From: JAJCYK01 sp965224285
GTDB taxonomy: Bacteria; Bacteroidota; Bacteroidia; Cytophagales; Cyclobacteriaceae
Assembly: GCA_965224285.1 (NCBI GenBank)
Contig: OZ245043.1
Location: forward strand, 4,712,001 to 4,776,000
Reading direction: 5' to 3'
Length of the DNA: 64,000 nucleotides
Made by a program: the position numbers and the translations under genes. The notes below the pieces were generated by a model, which was not told the origin of the DNA, did not search any database, and was given only the letters and a program-made list of their open reading frames with translations. Positions 18,448-26,603 of the stretch are shown here, piece after piece (the first letter of the stretch is position 1; each line of letters begins with the position of its first letter).

Positions 18448-19668
18448 ATGAACTATATAAAACATAGGAAAAGGAAGAGTAAAAACTTTTCCGGTAATAC
18501 AAACCGTTCTGGAAAGCGTCCCTCAGAGAGGAGTCGCAGAACGAACTCTCGGTCGACCATCAGCTCTGATTTATTGATTAGGAAAGCTGAGATAGTTGGG
18601 CAAAATGCTTACACCCCTCAGAGGTCGTTTGAACAATGGCCTTTAGATACCAGGGTTAAGCAAAATTTAACCCTAAAAGGGTATCAGTATCCAACACAAA
18701 TACAGGAGGAAACTATTGAACACCTGATTTCGGGTAGAGATCTCTTGGGTATAGCAAATACCGGCACCGGTAAGACTGGTGCATTTTTGATCCCCATCAT
18801 TGAGCAGCTTTTGCGTGGATCTCAGCCTTTTGGCTCCCTGGTGGTGGTACCTACCAGAGAATTAGCCTTACAAGTTGAGACGGAGTTAAAGAGCCTGACC
18901 AAGGGTCTTAAAATTTACAGCGCCTGCTTTATTGGTGGCACTAACCTAAACCGTGACCTGTCTTGCTTGCGCCGGCCATCTCACATCACGATAGGCACGC
19001 CAGGCAGGTTGTTGGATCTGGCTAATCGCGGGGCACTCCAGTTGTCCGATATATCAGTGCTGGTGTTGGATGAGTTTGATCGCATGCTGGACATGGGTTT
19101 CGTGAAAGACGTTCAGAAATTGGTAACCGCTATGTCAAAGAGACGGCAGACCATGCTGTTTTCCGCAACCCTTGACCACACCCAAAGATCCTTGATAGAC
19201 CAACTACTGACCGACCCGGTGGAAGTAAAAGTTAGCAGTGGTAACACAACTGCCAAACAGGTGGAACAGGATGTTATCAGGGTTCCCAGGGAAGGAGATA
19301 AGTTTGCCATGTTGCTGGACCTGATTGCCCGAAAGGAGTTCGAGAAGGTTTTGATTTTTGCAGAAACCAAGAGACTGGTGGATAGGGTAACCAGGAGGCT
19401 GAATGGTTCAGGGGTAGCAGTTGACCAGATTCATGGTAATAAAACGCAAAATTACCGAAACAAAGCGTTGAACAAATTCAGGAGTGGCAAGGTAAAAGTT
19501 CTGGTAGCCACTGATGTGGCGGCCCGGGGGATAGACATTTCAGATATAACCCATGTGATCAACTATCAGATTCCCGTAAGCTATGACAGCTATATCCATC
19601 GGATTGGACGAACCGGCAGGGCTGGGAAAACCGGGAAAGCTTTCACTTTTGTAGACCAGGCCAACTAG
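18448..19668 (+). CDS. DEAD-box ATP-dependent RNA helicase (RhlE-like)
   Basis: The 406-residue protein unwinds RNA duplexes with ATP. It has a basic, serine/arginine-rich N-terminal tail (about 1-40) and then the two RecA-like lobes with all motifs in order: Q-motif, ANTGTGKT, PTRELALQ, GTPGRLLD, VLDEFDRMLD, LFSATL, IFAETKRLVD, VLVATDVAARGID and HRIGRTGRAG. The motif II is DEFD instead of DEAD. The aspartate-glutamate pair that binds magnesium is kept, so activity is expected. There is no long RhlE C-terminal extension. The neighbouring CspA gene, 38 bases downstream, suggests a cold-shock pair. Confidence 0.93.
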   Translation: MNYIKHRKRKSKNFSGNTNRSGKRPSERSRRTNSRSTISSDLLIRKAEIVGQNAYTPQRSFEQWPLDTRVKQNLTLKGYQYPTQIQEETIEHLISGRDLLGIANTGTGKTGAFLIPIIEQLLRGSQPFGSLVVVPTRELALQVETELKSLTKGLKIYSACFIGGTNLNRDLSCLRRPSHITIGTPGRLLDLANRGALQLSDISVLVLDEFDRMLDMGFVKDVQKLVTAMSKRRQTMLFSATLDHTQRSLIDQLLTDPVEVKVSSGNTTAKQVEQDVIRVPREGDKFAMLLDLIARKEFEKVLIFAETKRLVDRVTRRLNGSGVAVDQIHGNKTQNYRNKALNKFRSGKVKVLVATDVAARGIDISDITHVINYQIPVSYDSYIHRIGRTGRAGKTGKAFTFVDQAN

Positions 19669-19706
19669 AATCTAAAATATTAACAATTAATTTAACACAA
19701 ATAGTA

Positions 19707-19901
19707 ATGAAAGAAGGAGTAGTAAAGTTTTTTAACAGCATCAAGGGATTTGGTTTTATTAAGCCATCAGATGCGAGTGAGGATGTTTTTGTACATGAGA
19801 GTGGATTGATCGATGAGATCCGTGAAAATGACAAAGTGAAATTTGAACTTGAACAAGGTAAAAAAGGCTTGAATGCCGTCAGGGTAGAGCTAGTCGACTA
19901 G
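19707..19901 (+). CDS. Cold-shock protein, CspA family
   Basis: The 64-residue protein is a single OB-fold nucleic-acid chaperone. The RNP1 motif KGFGFIKP and RNP2 motif DVFVHESGL are present. It begins MKEGVVKFFNS, as is usual for Bacteroidota Csp proteins. It is 38 bases downstream of a DEAD-box helicase gene and has its own strong terminator, so co-expression under cold or translation stress is likely. Confidence 0.95.
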   Translation: MKEGVVKFFNSIKGFGFIKPSDASEDVFVHESGLIDEIRENDKVKFELEQGKKGLNAVRVELVD

Positions 19902-19922
19902 AAACTAGTCAACCTTAATCGA

Positions 19923-19977
19923 AAAGTGGAAGGGAGCTATATCGCTAGATATTGTGCTTTTTTCCACTTTATTTTTT
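19923..19977 (+). terminator. Rho-independent terminator after cspA
   Basis: AAAGTGGAA (19923-19931) pairs with TTCCACTTT (19962-19970), with an inner A/T-rich hairpin, and is followed by ATTTTTTG. Its position between converging genes would allow it to serve both strands. Confidence 0.75.
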
Positions 19978-19981
19978 GCTT

Positions 19982-20203
19982 CTAATCCTGGTTGGGCTGT
20001 TTTTCATTTTCCGAAGTTTCCTCATCAGGTTCAACTGAGATGATGTTACCATCTTTGTCAATATAGGCCATCATGCAGTCAAGATCACCACTTGAGGGCT
20101 GATTTTTTCGGGCCTCTTTTTTTTGTCTCTTTTCCTGTCTAGTTTTCCTCTTCTTTTCTGCCTTTTGCCATTTCAGAAATGCATTGTAGTTTTTTCTGCC
20201 CAT
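19982..20203 (-). CDS. Small highly charged protein of unknown function next to cspA
   Basis: I start at the ATG at 20203 (MGRKNYNAFLKWQKAEKK). Upstream codons encode a leucine-rich stretch from non-coding sequence. The 73-residue product has a strongly basic first half (KKRKTRQEKRQKKEARK) and an acidic tail (PDEETSENEKQPNQD) separated by a YIDKDGNIIS segment. Similar basic proteins sit beside cold-shock genes in many Bacteroidota, which hints at RNA or ribosome association. This is inference from context. It converges on cspA. Confidence 0.7.
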   Translation of the reverse strand: MGRKNYNAFLKWQKAEKKRKTRQEKRQKKEARKNQPSSGDLDCMMAYIDKDGNIISVEPDEETSENEKQPNQD

Positions 20204-20469
20204 AGAAAATATATTGTTTTGATTAAACACTATTTCCCGGCTTAGTAATAGCATGATTAGGTACACCAGGGTAATCAGCAATAATTCTGCAGGGTGAGAG
20301 TCACGATAAGCTCAAACTGGAACCAGGGCTGCAAAAACAGGCTGTCTCAGGGATGAATGAGGTAAGAAGGGACAGAGCCTGACTATCTGTAAAGATATTA
20401 ATTTATAATTGCCATTTGCCCTTCTAATCAAAACATTACCCAAGCTCAGATTGATTGGTAATACTCAGG

Positions 20470-21375
20470 CTATGTTTTTTCAAATACCAACCTGTAATGA
20501 TCCATGATCTCTCTTTCAAAGCATATCCTGTTTGGGCTGATTCGGAATATAGCCACCTGGTGTCGAAATTCTTTATCGGTAAAAAGCCTTGGAATCAGGG
20601 TCATATACAACCAATATTTTTTGAATTTAAATTGTCTAAACTTCTTTCTCCATTGGCCTATTGTTTCAATGTAGTCTAACCGCCCGCTACTTTGAGAAAT
20701 CAGTTTAAAATAAGGTTTTGCATTTCTAATTACCATCTCAGGCCCATATGGAAGCCAGGAGCCAGGAAACTCTTTAATCATTAATGCTAAGACATGAGGG
20801 GTTGATCCCTTTGTAGCATTAATGTCGATGTCTTCATACTTAATCATGTTTTTACTAAATGTCATCGTCTGCATATAAAACCTGCCGCCATTGGGTAACA
20901 AGTGGTATAGCGTTTCAAAAAAGTCACTGTATATTTTTTCTTGCTTGCCGGCTTTCCATTCTTCAACGGAACAAAAATGTTCAAGCCCCCCGATACATAC
21001 TATTGCGTCAAAAGTTCCAAAATCTTCTGGCCTTACAGTGCGGCAGTCCCTTACCACAACGTTCATTCCATTAGCTTGGCAAGCTTCTGCCTGCCCTTTT
21101 GACAATGTTAAGCCGATACTTGTGGCCCCGATTTTCTCAGTGATGTATTTAGTGAATGGGCCCCATCCACATGCCATATCAAGTACCCTGCTTCCCTTTT
21201 TAATGTTCAAACTATCCGAAATAAACTTATGTTTCTTGGCTTGTGCTTCTTCCAGAGAAATTGAAAAGTCGCCATCGTACTTGGCTCCACTGAAATCACC
21301 TGATTCCCCAATACTCAAACGAAATATTTCATCGATTGAGGTGTATGTGTAATCCAAGTCCTGTTTTTCTGCCAT
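20470..21375 (-). CDS. SAM-dependent methyltransferase, cyclopropane-fatty-acid synthase-like
   Basis: The 301-residue protein has the class I methyltransferase glycine motif RVLDMACGWGPFTKY (around residue 60), a second acidic strand and CIGGLEHF. It follows the CFA synthase / mycolic-acid methyltransferase layout, including the FFETLYHLLPNGGRFYMQTM strand. Such enzymes transfer methylene or methyl groups to unsaturated acyl chains of phospholipids. The island also carries a fatty acid desaturase, so the two could modify membrane lipids together, which is inference. Some relatives methylate other lipids or small molecules. Confidence 0.78.
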   Translation of the reverse strand: MAEKQDLDYTYTSIDEIFRLSIGESGDFSGAKYDGDFSISLEEAQAKKHKFISDSLNIKKGSRVLDMACGWGPFTKYITEKIGATSIGLTLSKGQAEACQANGMNVVVRDCRTVRPEDFGTFDAIVCIGGLEHFCSVEEWKAGKQEKIYSDFFETLYHLLPNGGRFYMQTMTFSKNMIKYEDIDINATKGSTPHVLALMIKEFPGSWLPYGPEMVIRNAKPYFKLISQSSGRLDYIETIGQWRKKFRQFKFKKYWLYMTLIPRLFTDKEFRHQVAIFRISPNRICFEREIMDHYRLVFEKT

Positions 21376-21569
21376 CTTTCATTGTTTATGTAACTGGAAT
21401 AGTGGTAAGTTGCTTTTGAACCACTTCGTTGACCTAAAGTAAGTGAAATTGATTAGAATAAATCCTTGCGAACAAATCTGTATATGTTCAGACCCTAAAA
21501 TAATGTTTCTGGATTCTCTGCCGAACGACTAAAATTATGATTAAATTTCTTTTCTGAACTATTAAAAAG

Positions 21570-21893
21570 ATGACAGCCATACTGGGAAGATTACAGATTA
21601 GATACAAGGATGAAGGCAAAACCTCCGGCAAGGAGATTTTAGTTTCAACAGACAAAGACAGTTTTGATGCTCTGAATTTACCACAACATTGGTTAACCCC
21701 GGATGATGGCAAAATGTTGACTGTTGGACATAAGTTTATTATTGAAGATAGAGAACTTGTTGTAGATAATTTGTGGATAACGGTTTATGACGATAATAAA
21801 AAAATGTATCCGCATAGAAGTCTCAACATTTATGGGAAAGGTGAGAATCATCCGTATAATCTGATGTTGGTTGTTGAGGTTACGGAGATTTAG
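21570..21893 (+). CDS. Hypothetical protein
   Basis: A 107-residue protein that I do not recognise. It has no signal peptide or membrane segment. Composition is that of a soluble beta-rich domain: LGRLQIRYKDEG, LVVDNLWITVYDDNKKMYP, and a hydrophobic terminal strand NLMLVVEVTEI. Codon use looks like the neighbours and the frame is clean, so it is probably real. It precedes a GC-rich hairpin field and has no operon partner. Confidence 0.55.
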   Translation: MTAILGRLQIRYKDEGKTSGKEILVSTDKDSFDALNLPQHWLTPDDGKMLTVGHKFIIEDRELVVDNLWITVYDDNKKMYPHRSLNIYGKGENHPYNLMLVVEVTEI

Positions 21894-21898
21894 AATTT

Positions 21899-22600
21899 GT
21901 TTTTATTATGGCGTAATAATGCGGACGGTAGCAGTTGGCTCCCCGGGGTCGCCATTCAAACCTCGGTGCTAATCGAAACTTCCCACGGTAAAATCGCGTT
22001 CGTCTCTCCTGGCCAGCAAAGTATCACGCCAGGTGGGCTAATGCCCCGGGTTACCACCTGTCATACTCTTTGCTTTGGCTGGCGTCGGTCCTCACGGCAG
22101 CTACCTTCCCGATAGAAATAAACCCTTGTACAAAAAGCACTCAAAATTTCTATCGGCACCGCTGCCCATGTTTATGCTCGCCTGCGGACTCACTCGGTAA
22201 AAAGTCTTCACGCCTGGGGCGTGATTCCCACTGTCAGCTTCACGCCAAGGCGTGACCCTCCTGGCAGGCCTCGTTCGAACTCGCAACGGACTGCCTGCGG
22301 CAGTCAGGCTTCGCGAAAAGGGCTGGCCGGAGCCTGCCAGCCGAAGCCTTCTGCGAAGGCTGGTTCCACTCAATTCCAAAAGGCGCCATCCCACCCAAAA
22401 ATTAAAGCTGCTAGATCACGCTTTAATGCCTACATTTTGGAATCGCTCCACCCCCAGGATTCATTTAGCCGGCAATGAACTGCTTCAACAGCAATTTGTC
22501 CACCCCGCGCTATGAATTCCAACCAACAATGCCCTTTGAATCCTAGCAATTTTTGGTTAAATTCCAGTATTCAAAAAGGTTGCCAATGCTAAGGTAGCCA
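21899..22600. repeat. GC-rich field of small inverted repeats, non-coding
   Basis: About 700 bases visibly richer in G+C than the flanks and packed with short hairpins: ACGCCTGGGGCGTG, TCACGCCAAGGCGTGA, CTGCCTGCGGCAG, GGCTGGC...GCCAGCC and CTTCTGCGAAGG. The segment GCTCCCCGGGGTCGCCATTC (about 21939-21958) resembles stem-loop copy D at 43346. Several frames are open by composition only and I reject them as genes. It separates the cold-shock/lipid genes from the mobilisation genes. Confidence 0.6.
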
Positions 22601-22630
22601 GACGTGTTTAGCGTATACAAAAACTCGCAT

Positions 22631-22647
22631 TTTTCAGGGCCTGAAAA
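22631..22647. other. Candidate oriT hairpin upstream of mobC
   Basis: TTTTCAGG-G-CCTGAAAA is a perfect inverted repeat 61 bases before mobC. Origins of transfer in Bacteroidota mobilisable elements typically lie just upstream of mobC/mobA and contain such repeats. The nick site cannot be identified from one sequence. Confidence 0.35.
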
Positions 22648-22708
22648 CCAACCTTGCCTACCCGCATTGTGGATAACTTTTTAGACCCGAATTTCAGACC
22701 AATTTATA

Positions 22709-23020
22709 ATGGCTAGACCGGTAAAACTGATAAAGAAACGCAAGCAATTTAATGTGAGATGTACCCTGGCTGAGAGTTTGTTTATTAAAGAACTAGCGGA
22801 CAAACATGGTCAATCAATATCCGAATACGCACGAGCAAAACTACTGGAAGAACGGGTTAAACCTAAGATGGCTGAGGAAGAAGTAAATCGATATGATCAA
22901 TTGGTGTCCATGGCCAATGACCTTAAGAAATTATCGGACCACGCTAATGATTTACCGCAGTTGAAGACTGAAATTATAAACACCTTGGAGGAAATGAACC
23001 GGATAATTCGAAGACTATGA
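22709..23020 (+). CDS. Mobilisation accessory protein, MobC-like
   Basis: The 103-residue protein begins with a basic segment and a ribbon-helix-helix-like region (KKRKQFNVRCTLAESLFIKELADKHGQSISEYARAKLL), typical of MobC proteins that help the relaxase open oriT DNA. A helical tail follows (LKTEIINTLEEMNRIIRRL). Its TGA overlaps the relaxase ATG, so the two are translationally coupled, as in Bacteroidota mobilisable elements. Confidence 0.85.
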   Translation: MARPVKLIKKRKQFNVRCTLAESLFIKELADKHGQSISEYARAKLLEERVKPKMAEEEVNRYDQLVSMANDLKKLSDHANDLPQLKTEIINTLEEMNRIIRRL

Positions 23021-23769
23021 TAGGCAAAGTATCCATCGGTAAATCCTTTGGAGGTTGTGTTCATTACGTAATGGAAAAGGACAGAGCACAGGTGTTGGGC
23101 CAAAAAGGAGTACGTATCCAAAATGCCATTGTGGCCACCCAGGATTTCAATCGCATCCGATATCAGAATCCCAAAATTCAAACTGCAGTCTGGCACACCT
23201 CCATATCCTTTGCCTATGAAGATAAAGTAAGCAATGAACTGATGCGAAAAATTGCCCGGGAGTATGTGCAGCGTATCGGATTAAAAGGTCATCAATATTT
23301 GGTTGTCAGACATAACGATAGTAAACATGAACATTTGCACATCGTTGCCAACCGGATCGGATATGATGGTAGCGTTACCAGTGATAAATGGTGCAAGAAT
23401 CGAACTGCCAGGTTATGCGACCATCTGGAACAGGAATACCAGCTAACCATTGCCCGGAGACATAAAAGAAAAGATCTATCCCTGGAAAAGATTACCGGGA
23501 AGCACCGGGTCAAATTGGAGATCAGACAAAGGATTCAGGATTTACTCTACCACGGGATTCGGAGCATGGAATTATTGAGGAGAAAACTCATTCGGGATGG
23601 GATTGAAATGAGGTTGTACAAACGACGGAATGGGAAGACCTATGGTGTTTCATTCCGGAAAGATGGAATTGCTTTTAAGGGGAGTACCATTCACCGGGAG
23701 TTGAGTTATACTAAAATAGAGAAGCAATTGAGCTTAAATCGACAGGCGGATCGTGGATTGGAATTGTAA
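23017..23769 (+). CDS. Relaxase/mobilisation nuclease (MobA/VirD2-like)
   Basis: The 250-residue protein is of the relaxase family that nicks oriT and leads DNA into a recipient. It begins MIGKVSIGKSFGGCVHYVM, shows the three-histidine metal motif region HEHLHIVANRI (about residue 107), and has basic C-terminal helices (SMELLRRKLIRDGIEMRLYKRR). It is short but complete for the smaller Bacteroidota relaxases. With mobC it marks the island as mobilisable; no mating-pair (tra) genes are visible, so a helper would be needed. A truncated paralogue lies at 43611-44122. Confidence 0.9.
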   Translation: MIGKVSIGKSFGGCVHYVMEKDRAQVLGQKGVRIQNAIVATQDFNRIRYQNPKIQTAVWHTSISFAYEDKVSNELMRKIAREYVQRIGLKGHQYLVVRHNDSKHEHLHIVANRIGYDGSVTSDKWCKNRTARLCDHLEQEYQLTIARRHKRKDLSLEKITGKHRVKLEIRQRIQDLLYHGIRSMELLRRKLIRDGIEMRLYKRRNGKTYGVSFRKDGIAFKGSTIHRELSYTKIEKQLSLNRQADRGLEL

Positions 23770-23851
23770 GAAAGAATTGCAACATAAGACCATATCCCTT
23801 GGCGCAATTCAATTATGATTCCAGTAGGTAGTTGCCCAGACACAAAAATAC

Positions 23852-23892
23852 CACTCGCAGGGAGGATAAGTGCCTGTAAATGATAATTTCAT
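23852..23892 (-). pseudogene. Remnant of the 5' end of the large GT4 gene
   Basis: Read on the minus strand from the ATG at 23892 this encodes MKLSFTGTYPPCEW, nearly the same as the start of the large glycosyltransferase at 32406 (MKLSFIGTYPPREC). Similarity then ends. It shows that a copy of that gene once stood here, downstream of the transglutaminase unit. Confidence 0.6.
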
Positions 23893-23899
23893 GTACTTA

Positions 23900-24121
23900 T
23901 CAGGATTCAGTTCGCTTTTTTCTATTTATTTCCTCAAGCACTGGGTCTTCTACCAGCTCCCTTTCAAAATATACCAGTTCTTTTCTTTCCGGATCTTCCT
24001 GTACTTTGCAGAAATATATCTGATCAATGTATCGTCTAATGACCAACTTAAGTGATGGGTTGATCTTTGCATATACCACATCCCCGGGGTTGTATTTATT
24101 CTGTACAAATTGTTTGCTCAT
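23900..24121 (-). CDS. Hypothetical small protein of the stress cluster
   Basis: A 73-residue protein that I do not recognise. It reads as a compact beta-domain: YNPGDVVYAKINPSLKLVIRRY, IYFCKVQEDPERKELVYFERELVEDP, then a charged tail. There are no signals for export. It lies 20 bases downstream of the restored end of the transglutaminase frame and on the same strand, so it is probably the next gene of that operon. The homologous operon copy at 32.4 kb lacks it. Confidence 0.65.
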   Translation of the reverse strand: MSKQFVQNKYNPGDVVYAKINPSLKLVIRRYIDQIYFCKVQEDPERKELVYFERELVEDPVLEEINRKKRTES

Positions 24122-24141
24122 AATATTTCTTTTAACATTTT

Positions 24142-25019
24142 TCAGACCAGGTAATTATTACCTGTGACAGCTTGTATTCTTTCAATAGATAGCGAGGTAA
24201 CCATCGTACTACCGACGCCTCCTCTAAATGAACCCGTTATAGGCATCGTGTTTGATAATAAGCGCTGGAACAGATAGGAATATGGGAACTTCCAGCTACC
24301 ATACCGTTGCTGGGATCAAAGCCAATCCAGCCAGCTCCGGGTAGGTAGACCTCCACCCACCCATGCAGTTCGTGATTGGTATTGTCTGATCCAACAAAGT
24401 AATAACCACTTACAAATCTGGCAGCGATCCCAAGGTGACGCAGCAATATGATCTGCATCCAGGCAAGGTCTCTACACGACCCCCTTTTTAGACCGAAAGT
24501 TATGTCTGCATCAAAAGGCTCTCCTTGTTGACGGTATTCGAAAATAAAGTCGTTATGAATCTGGTTGGTCAGGTTGCTTAAAAAATCAAGTGTATTGTAA
24601 GCCGACCTTTGGAGTATTTCATTACCATAGTCAACCAGTGCAGGCTCTATTTTCGTTGAAACCAAGGCCGCATATAGCGTGTCTTTTAACTGGCAGGAGT
24701 AGTCCAGTGGTAGTTCGATACAGGTATCCGGAAATAGCATGAACTCAAATGGATTATTCTCTCGCAGTGCCACCACTGATTCCATCTGCACAGTAAGCTG
24801 TTTGTGCATACCGTCGAACCAGCAGAAATGTACCAGGTTGTTTTCCGTATCACTTTGTTCAGACATGCCAATAGGAGTTGGAAATATTTTAATATCAGCT
24901 CTTTCCAGTTTATTATAGGGTGTGACACGGGGTTTGAACCTTAAGTAATGTGGTTCAATAAGTACCTCATAATTGAACTCATAAAAGGTTTGATGCACAA
25001 TCTTCAGTTTTGTTTCCAT
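24142..25019 (-). pseudogene. Transglutaminase-like cysteine protease family protein with C-terminal frameshift
   Basis: Starting at the ATG at 25019 (METKLKIVHQTFYEF), this has the bacterial transglutaminase N-terminal beta-domain (about 1-80) and a transglutaminase core. The core shows catalytic Cys in GSCRDLAWMQ, His in HELHGWVEVYLPGAGW and Asp in FDPSNG. The annotated frame stops at 24237 after YYQTRCL. Shifting by one base at the AAACA run near 24250 restores NTMPITGSFRGG and a normal end at 24142, giving about 292 codons. So one base is probably missing, by mutation or sequencing error. All catalytic residues precede the shift, so the product may still be active. Confidence 0.75.
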
Positions 25020-25038
25020 ATAGTTTCCAGTACTTTGG

Positions 25039-25197
25039 CTAGATAGGTATCTCATCATACCCACTTTTGATTATTGTAGTGATTATCTTGAATCTGACAT
25101 CAGATCTGATAATATCTGGGGAATTGGCTTCGGTACATACTTAACAATTTCGACCACAACGAAAAATTCGGGACTTTTCCTGTTCAGTATTTCCCAT
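25039..25197 (-). pseudogene. Degenerate cupin gene remnant
   Basis: Minus-strand sequence from 25197 matches the 5' end of the intact cupin gene at 32914 (MENTEQ-like start, VVVEIVKYVP in a shifted frame). It then jumps to the 3' end (MSDSRFKIITTIIKSGYDE) and the equivalent TAG at 25039. The middle, including the cupin barrel core, is deleted and there is also a one-base shift. Non-functional. Confidence 0.75.
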
Positions 25198-25214
25198 GGC
25201 ATTAGGGTTATTTG

Positions 25215-25331
25215 CTAATCTTGTTTATTGTTATTGATACGTTTAGCCTTTTTATCCGCACGCTTTTCCTTTAACGTTCTGATAGGAGCGGTTTTGTCAG
25301 ACTTGGGTTTCCCTTCTTTGTTTTTGGACAT
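25215..25331 (-). CDS. Tiny basic protein, copy 1
   Basis: A 38-codon frame beginning MSKNKEGKPKSDKTAPIR and rich in lysine. A second copy with the same start, length and stop lies at 32933-33049, differing mostly by conservative changes, so the frame is under coding constraint. It is preceded by the shared operator-like element at 25387-25428. Function unknown; the basic, disordered composition suggests nucleic-acid or ribosome binding. Confidence 0.65.
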   Translation of the reverse strand: MSKNKEGKPKSDKTAPIRTLKEKRADKKAKRINNNKQD

Positions 25332-25386
25332 TACTGTATGGTTTTGAAGTATAGTACAAAGATGCCAACATTCCAGGTCGATGAAC

Positions 25387-25428
25387 TTACATCGTCATAC
25401 CCTATTGTTACATGTATCACATGTTTGG
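25387..25428 (-). promoter_or_regulatory. Shared bipartite operator/promoter element, site 1
   Basis: TTACATCG, 11 bases, then TGTTACATGTATCACATG followed by TTTGG on the plus strand. On the minus strand the core reads ACATGTGATACATGT, two ACATGT half-sites separated by GAT. It ends 55 bases upstream of the tiny basic protein start (25331). Confidence 0.65.
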
Positions 25429-25469
25429 AAAAAATGCCGGTATTAAGTCTATTCGGTCAATCGGGGTTG

Positions 25470-25730
25470 CTACAACAGGTTGGCGGCGATTAATATCATT
25501 ATGGTCAGGAAGGCTGAAATGAAAAGCGCCTTAAGGGCGAAGATGCCGTAAAACAAATTGTGTATTAACCTACCAATTAGATTTAAAGGATGATTATCAT
25601 AGTAGTCGTACTGGTATTTTTCTATCATTCTGTACCTGTAGATTCCTCGTATAGTACCCACCACAAAATATATTAATAAAAATAAAATAGTCGCAGGAAC
25701 TAAATTAAAACCCCGTATTTCTATACTCAT
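25470..25730 (-). CDS. Small membrane protein of the stress cluster
   Basis: An 86-residue protein with two hydrophobic helices: FNLVPATILFLLIYFVVGTI near the start and LKALFISAFLTIMILIAANLL at the end. A polar, tyrosine-rich linker (RYRMIEKYQYDYYDN) joins them. I do not recognise a family. The shared operator-like element lies 56 bases upstream, directly between it and the AraC gene, so it is a likely target of that regulator. Confidence 0.65.
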   Translation of the reverse strand: MSIEIRGFNLVPATILFLLIYFVVGTIRGIYRYRMIEKYQYDYYDNHPLNLIGRLIHNLFYGIFALKALFISAFLTIMILIAANLL

Positions 25731-25786
25731 CTTTATCCTCGTTTATAGCAATTTCTTAAATCTGGCAACTCTCTGGAACATTTGTA

Positions 25787-25828
25787 TTACATCGTCCCCT
25801 ATGAATGTTACATGTATCACAGGTTTGA
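25787..25828 (-). promoter_or_regulatory. Shared bipartite operator/promoter element, site 2
   Basis: TTACATCG at 25787-25794 and the core TGTTACATGTATCAC from 25806, with the same 19-base offset as the other sites. The distal half is ACAGGT instead of ACATGT. It lies between the AraC gene and the small membrane protein gene. Confidence 0.65.
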
Positions 25829-25839
25829 GAAGGAGTAGT

Positions 25840-26400
25840 CTAAATGTCTTCCAGGTTTTGTTTGCGCTTTTTTTTCAGCTGCTTATAAAATGAAGGAGTC
25901 AGCCCGGTGATTTTTTTGAATTGATTGGACAAGTGGGCTGCACTGCTGTAGTCCAATTTGTATGAAATCTCAGTAATATTCAGTTCGTCATAAAGCAGCA
26001 GCTCTTTCACTCTCTCAATCTTGTGGATAATGATGAACTGCTGTATAGTAATCCCTTTTACTTCGGAGAAAATATTTGCCAGGTAAGTATAATCGTAATT
26101 CAGTTTTTCACTTATGTAATCAGAATAGTTGACCTTTGGTAGCGCATCGGAATAATGGACCATTTCGATTATTACGTTTTTAATTTTATCTACCAGAATG
26201 CTTTTTTGATCATCCAGCAATTCCAATCCTGCCTTCAACAGAGTTGTTTTTAACTGCTGACGCTGGTCTGGAGTGATATCCTGCAGTACCTCTACAACTC
26301 CGAGATCTATATCTACAGGGTGTACACCAAGATTTAAAAGCGCTTGTTTGACAAACATTTTACAACGCAAACTGACCATGTATTTTATATAGAGCTTCAT
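25840..26400 (-). CDS. AraC-family regulator with HMA-like N-terminus, copy 1
   Basis: I start at the ATG at 26400 (MKLYIKYMVSLRCKMFV), matching the second copy at 38266; a longer frame adds 30 unlike residues. The 186-residue protein has a ferredoxin/heavy-metal-associated-like N-terminal domain of about 75 residues, with a single cysteine in MVSLRC where metal-binding HMA domains have CxxC. A C-terminal AraC helix-turn-helix pair follows (ITEISYKLDYSSAAHLSNQFKKITGLTPS). It probably activates the surrounding stress genes through the shared element found just downstream of it. The domain may sense something other than metal. It is nearly identical in layout to the copy at 37706. Confidence 0.88.
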   Translation of the reverse strand: MKLYIKYMVSLRCKMFVKQALLNLGVHPVDIDLGVVEVLQDITPDQRQQLKTTLLKAGLELLDDQKSILVDKIKNVIIEMVHYSDALPKVNYSDYISEKLNYDYTYLANIFSEVKGITIQQFIIIHKIERVKELLLYDELNITEISYKLDYSSAAHLSNQFKKITGLTPSFYKQLKKKRKQNLEDI

Positions 26401-26441
26401 GATTTGTTCAGTGATTTTACAACACCACCAGGGGTCTGTCT

Positions 26442-26506
26442 GGGAATAATGTAAATTAAATGGAGCTTTTTGTAAGGTAAAATTACTCAATAAACAATAA
26501 CATTAA
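26442..26506. repeat. Conserved regulatory block upstream of AraC copy 1
   Basis: About 65 bases starting GGAATAATGTAAATTA and ending ATAAACAATAACATTAA, nearly identical to 38419-38482 upstream of AraC copy 2. Conservation in a non-coding position, while surrounding sequence has diverged, points to the promoter of the regulator and possibly its autoregulation site. It also lies upstream of the divergent plus-strand genes. Confidence 0.6.
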
Positions 26507-26603
26507 AGACCATAACAGGCCTGTTTGAACAGTACACAAACCATTCTACTTTCGAGCAGGGGAAGTCTTTTTAAAATTCAATAAAAGATATATTCAATAA
26601 ATT

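Noticed and set aside
22101..22515. Open frames on both strands in the GC-rich field
   Set aside because: Overlapping open frames in several phases reflect base composition. The DNA is a series of palindromes and no frame looks like a protein.
25340..25440. CRISPR-like or tandem repeat nature of the ACATGT elements
   Set aside because: The copies are dispersed, one per promoter, with no spacer array and no cas genes.
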